In this document: positions 1-5,431 of the stretch, piece by piece | Layout of the letters: every line of letters starts with the position of its first letter | How positions within the stretch are numbered: position 1 is the stretch's first letter | Source of the DNA: an uncultured archaeon | GTDB taxonomy: Archaea; Thermoproteota; Nitrososphaeria; Nitrososphaerales; CALBXV01 | Length of the DNA: 7,768 bases | Direction of reading: 5' to 3' | NCBI GenBank assembly: GCA_937890045.1 | Contig: CALBXV010000055.1 | Coordinates: forward strand, 1 to 7,768 | Made by a program: the position numbers and the translations under genes | Notes under the pieces: model-generated | Database searches by the model: none | Told to the model about the DNA's origin: nothing | What the model saw: only the letters and a program-made list of their open reading frames with translations

Positions 1-1
1 T

Positions 2-111
2 GGGGATAAGTTTTGGTATTCCCTGCGAGTCGTAATTACGTGGTCTAGATTCGAGGGGGCTTGGTTGCTCTGGCTAAACCTAGACAGCGAATTAACGCCT
101 TGCCAAGTCCC
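2..111 (+). other. Possible structured RNA or DNA leader, no clear gene
   Basis: This segment left of the first gene has several self-complementary stretches. Bases 2-8 can pair with 17-23 (7 bp, one G-U). Bases 31-40 are a perfect 10-base palindrome. Bases 56-64 can pair with 103-111 (9 bp, one G-U), with a 3-bp hairpin at 87-98 inside. Bases 43-48 can pair with 80-85, which would cross the 9-bp stem as a pseudoknot. It looks less AT-rich than the genes that follow. It does not fold as a tRNA and has no terminator U-tract. One frame is open from the left edge to a stop at 122-124 (40 residues, five Trp) and another ends at 33-35, so it could instead include the tail of an upstream gene. A leader RNA, an origin-like element or chance pairing are all possible. 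Confidence 0.3.
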
Positions 112-124
112 ATCTAACTATTAA

Positions 125-129
125 AAGGA
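125..129 (+). promoter_or_regulatory. Ribosome binding site of the annealase gene
   Basis: AAGGA lies seven bases before the ATG at 137. It fixes the start of the first gene of the block. I could not find a convincing -35/-10 promoter pair upstream of it within the window. Confidence 0.7.
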
Positions 130-136
130 AGCCATT

Positions 137-757
137 ATGACCGACCTAGTTAAGATAGAAGAACTTGATACCGTTCAAGAGAAAATAAAAAATGAACATA
201 AAGAAATTTCTGGCGAACAAACTCCAAAACATTTCGTTAAAAGGAGACCCGATGGATTCGACTACGTTGAAGAAGGGTATCTAAGATCGAAATTAAACGA
301 GAAGTTTCCTATATGGTCTTGGGAAGCAGTAGGTGGCGGTGTTAAAATGATAGGTGCTGAATGGGCTATCGTTACGGCTGAACTTGTCATCGTAGATAAT
401 GGCGTACCAAGAAAGTTCTTTAGTCCTGGAGCGGCTAGAATACAATTTAAAAGAGGCGAGACACATACTCCTGAGAATGTTATTGACATTGATAAGAACC
501 TGGCCTCAGCTAACACCAACGCATTCAAGAGGGCTTGTAATAGAATAGGGAATCTATGTGATGATGTATATAGGAAGCAGGTTGAAGACATATCTCTCAC
601 GGATAAACAGATTCAAGCTGTTGAAGATTTAATGGAAGGTATGGACGAAGATTATAAAGAGAATGTTAGGAAAGCTATGGAGCTAGGTGACTTAAACAAC
701 AAAAATTTGGACAATGCTACAAGAAGAATACAGGAAGTAATTGATGGAAATCAATGA
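137..757 (+). CDS. Rad52/Sak-like single-strand DNA annealing protein
   Basis: This is a probable phage recombinase that anneals complementary single strands during recombination-dependent replication and repair. The 206-residue length suits the Sak/Rad52/DdrA group. Residues 38-63 (RPDGFDYVEEGYL then LN..FPIWSWE) match the family's N-terminal core, where a substrate-binding strand follows a Tyr-rich helix. Residues 125-146 contain ANTNAFKRAC..IGN, which resembles the signature helix 'TDALKRA...FG' of Rad52-like proteins. Residues about 152-200 form a charged, helical tail of unknown role. The ATG at 137 has a good SD. The gene overlaps the SSB-like gene by 14 bases, and annealase-SSB pairs are typical of phage recombination modules. 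The family is assigned from motifs alone. An ERF-type annealase is the main alternative. Confidence 0.78.
   Translation: MTDLVKIEELDTVQEKIKNEHKEISGEQTPKHFVKRRPDGFDYVEEGYLRSKLNEKFPIWSWEAVGGGVKMIGAEWAIVTAELVIVDNGVPRKFFSPGAARIQFKRGETHTPENVIDIDKNLASANTNAFKRACNRIGNLCDDVYRKQVEDISLTDKQIQAVEDLMEGMDEDYKENVRKAMELGDLNNKNLDNATRRIQEVIDGNQ
732..735 (+). promoter_or_regulatory. Ribosome binding site deciding the SSB-like start
   Basis: AGGA sits eight bases before the ATG at 744 and five before an adjacent in-frame TTG at 741. The spacing and the codon both favour ATG 744. The site lies inside the last codons of the annealase gene. Confidence 0.6.
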
Positions 758-1301
758 GTTCATGGATCAGATCAATCAGGATGAAGCTTACTTCGATCCT
801 GAAGCAAATGAAATGACTATGGTGCCTGAAGGTGTGTATCCTGCTCACGTTACATCTTTGAATGTAAAAGAAGATATAATTGTGAAAAGGAAATGGTTAG
901 CGGATATATACGTACCCTCATTTACCATAGCCAACGAATCTAATGATGCGGCTGGAATGAAAGTCAACGACTCTAATTACGGTCAAGGTGTCTTTAGATT
1001 CAAAAAACCGGATTCATCTTCAGGTCTTGATGATAGAAAGGGTGGCGGTAACCACGGTTACAAAGCCTTTTTAGATGCTTTAGAAATTAAGGCTGAAGAA
1101 CATCAAGCGGAAGATGGAAGAAAGTTGTACAAACTACCTCGCCTCGTGGAAGAGAACGTCGTGGGCCTCCCCGTGCTTATCAAAGTGTTTCACCAGAAAT
1201 ACCAAAGCTCTGGTGAAGAACGGGTGTCAGTCAAAGCCTCTGTAGAAAGTGGCTGGACAGAAGGGCAAAAGATTGAGGTTGAAAATGACCTACCCTTTTG
1301 A
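744..1301 (+). CDS. Probable single-stranded DNA-binding protein (DUF669-like)
   Basis: The 185-residue product likely coats single-stranded DNA and works with the upstream annealase. Residues 27-36 (VPEGVYPAHV) are an opening strand typical of DUF669-like phage proteins. Residues 106-115 (YKAFLDALEI) match the short helix seen before the second half of that family, and 140-150 (VGLPVLIKVFH) with 158-165 give further strands of a probable OB-like barrel. The C-terminus is acidic and ends EVENDLPF, resembling the DDIPF tip by which bacterial SSBs recruit partner enzymes. The protein overlaps the annealase by 14 bases and its stop overlaps the next TTG start. DNA binding is inferred from context, weak family resemblance and the tip. 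A general DUF669 protein without SSB activity remains possible. Confidence 0.62.
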   Translation: MEINEFMDQINQDEAYFDPEANEMTMVPEGVYPAHVTSLNVKEDIIVKRKWLADIYVPSFTIANESNDAAGMKVNDSNYGQGVFRFKKPDSSSGLDDRKGGGNHGYKAFLDALEIKAEEHQAEDGRKLYKLPRLVEENVVGLPVLIKVFHQKYQSSGEERVSVKASVESGWTEGQKIEVENDLPF

Positions 1302-1555
1302 CCCGCTGGACTGAGTTAAAAAAGTGGGACGGCAGACATCGGGATAGTACCCGACAGTCTGCTATCCCACCTAAAATTTGTGAGGAATGCGGAATGGTGT
1401 GGACTTCCATTAAAGAGCCGTTAAAGGTAGAAGGGAGAACCATGTGGTTTTCCATGTGGGAATATCTACAAGATTTCCCTACCATAGGATGTGATATAGA
1501 AGTTTGCCCGAAGTGTTGTGAAAGACCCAGGCATAGATACAAGGAGATAGAATGA
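1298..1555 (+). CDS. Small Cys-rich putative zinc-ribbon protein
   Basis: I do not recognise this 85-residue protein. It has C28-x2-C31 and C70-x2-C73 (plus C65 and C74), spacing that suits one bound zinc, and a Trp-rich middle (W35, W50, W54). The ends are basic. The start is a TTG inside the tetranucleotide TTGA shared with the SSB-like stop. There is no good SD next to it, so translation probably depends on re-initiation after the upstream gene. The next in-frame ATG would remove the first CxxC pair, which argues against it. A role in DNA or RNA binding is only a guess from the zinc motif. Confidence 0.6.
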   Translation: MTRWTELKKWDGRHRDSTRQSAIPPKICEECGMVWTSIKEPLKVEGRTMWFSMWEYLQDFPTIGCDIEVCPKCCERPRHRYKEIE

Positions 1556-1770
1556 AAGAAGCGACAGTTTTAGTTAAATTAACAGAATTGGAATTAGATA
1601 CAATGATAGCCACCATAAGTTTTGTAAGGGAGTTTGCCGCACTCAAACTTATTCCCAATAAAGAATTGTTAAAAGACTTGAAGAATATAAAGAACGAAAT
1701 GGAAACCGCCAGACCAAAGAATGGCACAACAAAGTCCTCAAGATTCAAATACAGTGGGGCAGGAGCATAA
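1552..1770 (+). CDS. Small helical protein of unknown function
   Basis: The 72-residue product is not recognised. Residues 1-30 are an amphipathic stretch (VLVKLTELELDTMIATISFV) and 38-53 a second charged helix, followed by a flexible basic tail (about 54-72) ending SGAGA. A strong AAGGAG lies five bases before the ATG, and ATGA links it to the preceding stop. The layout of two helices plus a basic tail is common among small early phage proteins but does not reveal a function. Confidence 0.6.
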   Translation: MKEATVLVKLTELELDTMIATISFVREFAALKLIPNKELLKDLKNIKNEMETARPKNGTTKSSRFKYSGAGA

Positions 1771-1937
1771 TGGAACAAGCAAAGAACCTGGATTATTACA
1801 AATGTACATCTTGTTATGACACTGGTATGGTCACCTATGGTGGCCCTATCGGATCTGATGAGGATGGTAATACAGAGTACGATGCGTGGGAAGAGCCTTG
1901 TGATTGCGAGAAGGGGATAGCCTTTTACGATGAGTGA
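1770..1937 (+). CDS. 55-residue Cys-rich putative zinc protein
   Basis: This short gene fills the gap between its two neighbours. Its ATG shares one base with the upstream TAA (TAATG) and its end overlaps the next start by eight bases. The product carries KCTSC (C12, C15) and PCDC (C44, C46), with Gly-Met after the first pair and an acidic centre (SDEDGNTEYD). The CxxC.DTG and CxCxxG arrangement recalls the DnaJ-type zinc-finger repeat, as in many small phage proteins. No function can be assigned. The exact fit into the gene chain is the main evidence that it is translated. Confidence 0.6.
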   Translation: MEQAKNLDYYKCTSCYDTGMVTYGGPIGSDEDGNTEYDAWEEPCDCEKGIAFYDE

Positions 1938-2139
1938 ATCAGCACCAGTACAAGGAGAGATTTGTAAAGCATACGGGCCTACTGCTATAGAATACCTTGT
2001 TAGGGAAAAGAACAAGCATATGCGAAAGCTGGCAAAGGTTCAATCTCTCGTAAGAAATATAGAGGAATGGTTTAGAGATAATAAAAAACTTGGACGAGAA
2101 GAGTTTAAACATATGAAGGAGAATAATAAATGGGCGTAA
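1930..2139 (+). CDS. Small charged helical protein, unknown function
   Basis: The 69-residue product is unrecognised. From about residue 18 to the end it is almost all charged helix, rich in Lys, Arg and Glu (for example REKNKHMRKLAKVQSLV then IEEWFRDNKK), and could form a short coiled coil or bind nucleic acid. The ATG overlaps the previous gene by eight bases. A purine-rich AAGGGG lies 13 bases upstream, farther than ideal, so translational coupling is likely. The end overlaps the next gene by ten bases. Confidence 0.58.
   Translation: MSESAPVQGEICKAYGPTAIEYLVREKNKHMRKLAKVQSLVRNIEEWFRDNKKLGREEFKHMKENNKWA
2116..2121 (+). promoter_or_regulatory. Strong ribosome binding site, gene at 2130
   Basis: AAGGAG is eight bases before the ATG at 2130 and lies within the coding end of the preceding gene. 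It supports the ten-base overlap between the two genes. Confidence 0.65.
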
Positions 2140-2345
2140 TATCTGAGATAGATTCGATCCTAAAATATGGTAATGAAACAGAGCTAATACTATTTCTAAG
2201 GTCTAACAATATGACCTGGTACGATGCTCTGATAGCGGCAAATAAAGTATGGGGAGATAGGGAGCTAAAACGTCATAACGTTCACAGCACTGTCCAAGAA
2301 GGTGGGGGCGGCCTTGCTCCTTGTCCTCCAGAATTTAGACAATGA
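2130..2345 (+). CDS. Small protein of unknown function, Gly-rich tail
   Basis: The 71-residue product has a helical first part (residues 3-50, including ISEIDSILKYG and MTWYDALIAANKVWGDRE) and a tail with four glycines and several prolines (58-68, GGGGLAPCPPE). The first part could be a small helix-turn-helix, but no clear family signature is visible. It has a strong SD. It ends in an ATGA overlap with the next open frame. The tail is richer in G and C than neighbouring sequence. Confidence 0.55.
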   Translation: MGVISEIDSILKYGNETELILFLRSNNMTWYDALIAANKVWGDRELKRHNVHSTVQEGGGGLAPCPPEFRQ

Positions 2346-2527
2346 GTTTAGGAAAAAGACGAGCAACAGTTTTCAGAGCCTACAGAACAGCCATTAACTC
2401 TATTAAATCAAAGGGTGGAGAAGCAACGGTGGCTACAAAAAGATACGACAAACTAAGGAGATGGAAATATGAACACAGAAGAGAAAATAATGGAACTTCT
2501 GACAAGTACACCCCCTCTAAGAGATGA
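2342..2527 (+). CDS. Small basic protein, overlapping its successor
   Basis: The 61-residue product is strongly basic (many Arg and Lys, for example KRRATVFRAYR and RYDKLRRWKYEHRR), suggesting nucleic-acid contact. The ATG overlaps the previous stop as ATGA but has no SD, so it would rely on coupling. The last 59 bases overlap the following gene, which has its own strong SD. This overlap is longer than elsewhere in the block. It is probably real because it fills 2346-2468 without a gap and its first 45 residues look protein-like. A shorter, non-translated stretch is the alternative. Confidence 0.5.
   Translation: MSLGKRRATVFRAYRTAINSIKSKGGEATVATKRYDKLRRWKYEHRRENNGTSDKYTPSKR
2455..2460 (+). 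promoter_or_regulatory. Ribosome binding site deciding the start at 2469
   Basis: AAGGAG is eight bases before ATG 2469. An ATG at 2461 is nearer but runs into a stop after three codons, so 2469 is the start. Confidence 0.65.
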
Positions 2528-2783
2528 TGACAACAAGTTAATAGCCACCATATGGGCAGACGAAATGAACTCCGACATTCGTTCTGCTAATGACTTTCTT
2601 GTGGCCTTTCACTCAGGACGCTTTACAAAGACTGAGACTATAAGAAGAACCAGACAAAGACTACAAGAGTTGAACCCTTATCTTAGAGGATCAAAATATA
2701 AAAGCAGACAGAAATATCAGAAGAAATGGGTATCCGAAATAATGGAGATACAGCCTACTGAAACTCAGGAATCATTATTTTGA
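2469..2783 (+). CDS. Small basic replication-region protein ending QESLF
   Basis: The 104-residue product sits immediately before the helicase gene. Residues 4-50 form a helical, mildly acidic part (including LIATIWADEM). Residues 57-90 are basic and contain ETIRRTRQRLQELNPYLRG then YKSRQKYQKKW, a pattern I associate with small phage proteins of unknown role near replication genes. The last five residues, QESLF (100-104), fit the bacterial sliding-clamp-binding pattern Q-x-S/D-L-F, at the extreme C-terminus where such motifs often occur. The Q-E codons also form the AGGA that serves dnaB. A helicase-loading or clamp-linked role is inference only. Confidence 0.65.
   Translation: MNTEEKIMELLTSTPPLRDDDNKLIATIWADEMNSDIRSANDFLVAFHSGRFTKTETIRRTRQRLQELNPYLRGSKYKSRQKYQKKWVSEIMEIQPTETQESLF
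2767..2770 (+). promoter_or_regulatory. Ribosome binding site for the helicase TTG start
   Basis: AGGA lies nine bases before the TTG at 2780. It supports this rare start codon for the helicase; the next in-frame ATG (residue 53) would delete half of the N-terminal domain. Confidence 0.55.
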
Positions 2784-4108
2784 GAGAGCTACCAAGGTCT
2801 GATGAAGCAGAAAAAGAACTACTAGGTCAAATTTTATCCGACCCTAAGTGTATAGAGGAAGTTAAAGACCTTATCCCCTCGCCCGAGGTATTTTATTCTA
2901 CCGCACATCAGGTGCTGTGGAAAGTAATATCAGATATGCACAACAGGAAAGAAGAGATAGGATATGTTACTGTTATAGATAATATCCCTAAAGAATATAA
3001 AGAGATGCTCAGTGCATATTATATCACAGGATTAATCGAAGGAGTTCCCACAACATTAACTGCACCTATTCACGCTAGAAAAGTATATGAGAAGTGGCTA
3101 CTCAGAAAGACCATAAATGATGCTGAGACGATCTCTAACGCAGGAACTTTGAAGGATGCAGATGCATATGAGCTTGTTCAAAGGTTGCACGATTCAACCT
3201 ATAAGATTATTAATATGCGGCCAACGGAAAAGTTTGATCTTGACTCGCTTTTAGATGATACAATAGATAGGATATATGATCAGTCCAGCGTTGTAAAATA
3301 TGGATATGGTCAACTAGATCAGATGACAGGCGGCATGACTAGAGGAGAGATATCGGTTATCGCTGGTCGCCCTGGACACGGCAAGACAACCTTGTCTGTG
3401 AACATTATTAGAAGACTCGTTCATCAAGGATATAAAGTATTGGTATTCAATCGTGAGATGCCCAACAAGGAGATGATGAAGAAGATAATGGTTATGGAAT
3501 CTAAGAACCTATCTTACTTCGGCCTTCGTAGTTTCAATTACGGAGACGAAGAACTTCAGGAATTACACAGAGTAAAAGATTCTATCCAAGATTTGTACAA
3601 TGACAACTTGATTATGTTCGATCATATAAGAGACCTAGGGTCTAGTATAAGACAGGCCAAAAAGATTAAACCTGACGTTATAGTGGACGATTATATACAG
3701 ATTATAGATGTGCCTCAATATCAAGAGAAACGTCTCCAAATCTCTGAAATTATGAAGAGCTATAAATGGTTAGCTAAAGATGAGAACCTCTCTGTATTGC
3801 TTGTTTCTCAGCTTAATAGAGAGCTTGAGAGACGTATCAACAAGAGACCTCAACTGTCTGATCTTGCTGAGTCAGGATCCATAGAGCAAGATGCTGAGAC
3901 TGTTATATTTAATTATTATCCTTGGAAATATTTAGGTGAACAGCACGAGTTAGGAAAGCTAGGCAAGTATCAACTCAATACCATAGTTGGTAAGTCTAGA
4001 TATGCTGAGACAGGATTTCTTGAGATGGGTTTTCACGGCGACTCTTGTTGTATACTAGATACAAGGGACATGGCCGAGAACAAAGCTAGAATGTACGGAG
4101 AAATATAA
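2780..4108 (+). CDS. dnaB: DnaB-family replicative DNA helicase
   Basis: This is the ring helicase that unwinds DNA 5'-to-3' at the phage fork. The length of 442 residues is normal. The N-terminal domain (about 1-105) begins LPRSDEAEKELLGQIL, as in DnaB. The RecA-like motor starts near 175 and shows Walker A GRPGHGKTT (196-204), the REM motif with likely catalytic E226, Walker B VIVDD (300-304), the SQLNRELERR motif (343-352), then the block LSDLAESGSIEQDAE (359-373), and KSRYAETG (405-412), equivalent to the C-terminal KNRxGxTG of DnaB. The start is TTG, overlapping the previous stop as TTGA, with an AGGA upstream. No primase or loader is recognisable in the window, so these are either host-supplied or encoded elsewhere. 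A RecA/KaiC-type ATPase is excluded by the complete DnaB motif order. Confidence 0.95.
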   Translation: MRELPRSDEAEKELLGQILSDPKCIEEVKDLIPSPEVFYSTAHQVLWKVISDMHNRKEEIGYVTVIDNIPKEYKEMLSAYYITGLIEGVPTTLTAPIHARKVYEKWLLRKTINDAETISNAGTLKDADAYELVQRLHDSTYKIINMRPTEKFDLDSLLDDTIDRIYDQSSVVKYGYGQLDQMTGGMTRGEISVIAGRPGHGKTTLSVNIIRRLVHQGYKVLVFNREMPNKEMMKKIMVMESKNLSYFGLRSFNYGDEELQELHRVKDSIQDLYNDNLIMFDHIRDLGSSIRQAKKIKPDVIVDDYIQIIDVPQYQEKRLQISEIMKSYKWLAKDENLSVLLVSQLNRELERRINKRPQLSDLAESGSIEQDAETVIFNYYPWKYLGEQHELGKLGKYQLNTIVGKSRYAETGFLEMGFHGDSCCILDTRDMAENKARMYGEI

Positions 4109-4308
4109 TGGAATATACTTGTTGCATCTGCGAATCCAAGTACGACAAAATGACTGGCGATACAGACGAAAGGATGTGTTGCTCTTGCATGGAGAAGTCT
4201 GATTATAAATATGAACACGATCAAATCAACGAAGAGATAGACGGCTTTAGGTTAAAAGTAACAGCCAGTACCAGACGTAGCAATCAGTTTGATGAAAAAG
4301 AAAAATGA
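4108..4308 (+). CDS. Small CxxC/CxxC putative zinc protein
   Basis: The 66-residue product has C5-x2-C8 and C24-x2-C27, with C6 and C25 doubling the first cysteine of each pair. The 15-residue spacing between pairs would suit one zinc. The rest is charged (DQINEEIDGF, then a basic RLKVTASTRR). GGAG lies seven bases before the ATG, which shares one base with the helicase stop (TAATG). The end overlaps the methyltransferase start by four bases. No family is recognised; a small zinc adaptor or nucleic-acid-binding role is possible. Confidence 0.62.
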   Translation: MEYTCCICESKYDKMTGDTDERMCCSCMEKSDYKYEHDQINEEIDGFRLKVTASTRRSNQFDEKEK

Positions 4309-4898
4309 TGAAAGTTCTAAATTTATATTCTGGCATTGGTGGGAATAGAAAGCTGTGGAAAAATATTGATGCGACAGCAGTTGAAAATAATTATGAAATT
4401 GCGGAAATTTATAAGCATCATTATCCAAATGATAATGTTGTCATTGATGATTCAATAAGATTTTTGGCTGAAAATTACAAGCAATATGATTTCATATGGA
4501 GTTCCCCACCGTGTCAGACACACAGCCGTATAAGATTTGCAAGCTCAAAGAGAGGTAGTTACTTGCCGAAAGTACCAAATCTAATGTTATATGAACAAAT
4601 TTTGTTTCTTAAACATTACTACAACGGCTTATGGGTGGTAGAAAATGTAATTCCATTTTATGTGCCATTAATTGAGCCAACTATAAAAATTAATAGACAT
4701 CTATTCTGGAGCAATTTTAACATTGATGAAATAAAAATTGATGATAGAAAAAGCAATACTATTTCAGGGGGTGATAAACTGTACGGATATGATCTTTCAC
4801 AATTTGAGACAACGATGAGAAAAGACCAAATACTTAGAAATATGTTCAACCCAATATTAGGTAAGCATATCTTAGACTCGGCCTTGGCAACAATGTAA
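4305..4898 (+). CDS. Small C5-cytosine DNA methyltransferase (Dcm-like)
   Basis: This enzyme should transfer a methyl group from S-adenosylmethionine to carbon 5 of cytosine in DNA. Motif I is LNLYSGIGG (5-13), motif II is near AVEN (25-28), motif IV is SSPPCQ (66-71) with catalytic C70, and motif VI is VVENV (111-115). INRHLFWSNF (129-138) and NPILGKHIL (182-190) resemble motifs VIII and X. At 197 residues it is far shorter than typical enzymes, with almost no room for a target-recognition domain, as in some phage methyltransferases. No endonuclease is adjacent, so it is probably an orphan or anti-restriction enzyme. Ile codons here are mostly ATT, whereas neighbours favour ATA, and there is no SD, both hinting at separate acquisition. 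ATG 4308 is an alternative start. Confidence 0.85.
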   Translation: MMKVLNLYSGIGGNRKLWKNIDATAVENNYEIAEIYKHHYPNDNVVIDDSIRFLAENYKQYDFIWSSPPCQTHSRIRFASSKRGSYLPKVPNLMLYEQILFLKHYYNGLWVVENVIPFYVPLIEPTIKINRHLFWSNFNIDEIKIDDRKSNTISGGDKLYGYDLSQFETTMRKDQILRNMFNPILGKHILDSALATM

Positions 4899-5047
4899 TG
4901 ACGTGGTTCTATTTACATAGTGTGATAATAGTAATGATATTAATTGCTGATGTTAGAGGCACCTTGGAACCAACGATGATAGAATTTGAAAAGAAGATAG
5001 GGATATATGTAGAGCCACAGGAGACAGAAGATATTGAAGAGAAGTAG
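4898..5047 (+). CDS. 49-residue protein with one membrane segment
   Basis: This short gene joins the methyltransferase stop (TAATG, one shared base) and overlaps the NinG-like gene by 14 bases. Residues 3-18 (WFYLHSVIIVMILIAD) are hydrophobic enough for a single membrane span. The rest (20-49) is acidic and soluble, ending EDIEEK. It could be a signal-anchored micro-protein, but no signal-peptide cleavage site is obvious. There is no SD, so it would need coupling. It is plausible mainly because it exactly fills the gap; a non-translated spacer is the alternative. Confidence 0.45.
   Translation: MTWFYLHSVIIVMILIADVRGTLEPTMIEFEKKIGIYVEPQETEDIEEK
5019..5023 (+). promoter_or_regulatory. Ribosome binding site for the NinG-like TTG start
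   Basis: AGGAG lies ten bases before TTG 5034. It supports this start inside the preceding short gene; no ATG occurs in the frame before the first motif. Confidence 0.5.
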
Positions 5048-5399
5048 AGAGGATATATTATTTTCTAAGTATGTAAGATTAAGAGACAACTACACCTGTC
5101 AAAGATGCGGAACACAGCACGAACAAAACTCTAGAGGACTGCACTGCTCACATTACTTCGGCAGATTAGGAAAATCTGTTCGATTTGATGAGAATAATTG
5201 TGTAGCTTTATGCTATGGCTGTCATAGAATATGGGCAAGTAAAGACAGGGAAGAATATAGAAACTTTATGTTAGAAAAATTAGGCGAAAGAGAATTTGAT
5301 AACCTTACAAGATATTCAAACAATAAAAAGGTATGGAAGAAGTGGGAGCTAGAAGAACTCAGGGATAAATTAAAAAGGAGAATAGAAGAGCTATCGTAA
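5034..5399 (+). CDS. ninG: NinG/Rap-like recombination nuclease, short form
   Basis: The 121-residue product matches the C-terminal domain of lambda NinG (Rap), a structure-specific nuclease that promotes recombination. DILFSKYVRLRD (7-18) is followed by C22-x2-C25, LHCSHYFGR (36-44) corresponding to the 'AGHF' core, RFDENNC (50-56), and C60-x2-C63-H64. The tail (YRNFMLEKLG.RE...LTRYSNN) matches the lambda 'LISRIGQEAVDEI' region. Compared with lambda NinG, roughly 200 residues, the N-terminal zinc-finger part is absent. It probably acts with the upstream annealase. The start is TTG. NinG-type HNH folds overlap other HNH endonucleases, so a homing-type role cannot be excluded. Confidence 0.75.
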   Translation: MKRSREDILFSKYVRLRDNYTCQRCGTQHEQNSRGLHCSHYFGRLGKSVRFDENNCVALCYGCHRIWASKDREEYRNFMLEKLGEREFDNLTRYSNNKKVWKKWELEELRDKLKRRIEELS

Positions 5400-5431
5400 A
5401 TAAATTTGAAAAAAAGATAATAAGTGTTGGT

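Noticed and set aside
56..111. Paired ends resembling a tRNA acceptor stem
   Set aside because: The span is only 56 bases, with no T-arm or anticodon arm at the right spacing on either strand.
1..136. Sigma-70-like promoter upstream of the first gene
   Set aside because: TTG-containing hexamers at 13, 61 and 100 have no -10-like hexamer at suitable spacing.
262..600. Minus-strand open frame of 112 codons
   Set aside because: It is wholly inside the annealase gene, which has motif and SD support.
1479..2015. Long minus-strand open frame (178 codons)
   Set aside because: It lies antisense to four small plus-strand genes with SDs and exact overlaps, and its product is low in family-like features.
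4658..4849. Hydrophobic minus-strand frame suggesting a membrane protein
   Set aside because: It is antisense to the cytosine methyltransferase; AT-rich codons read backwards give spurious hydrophobicity.
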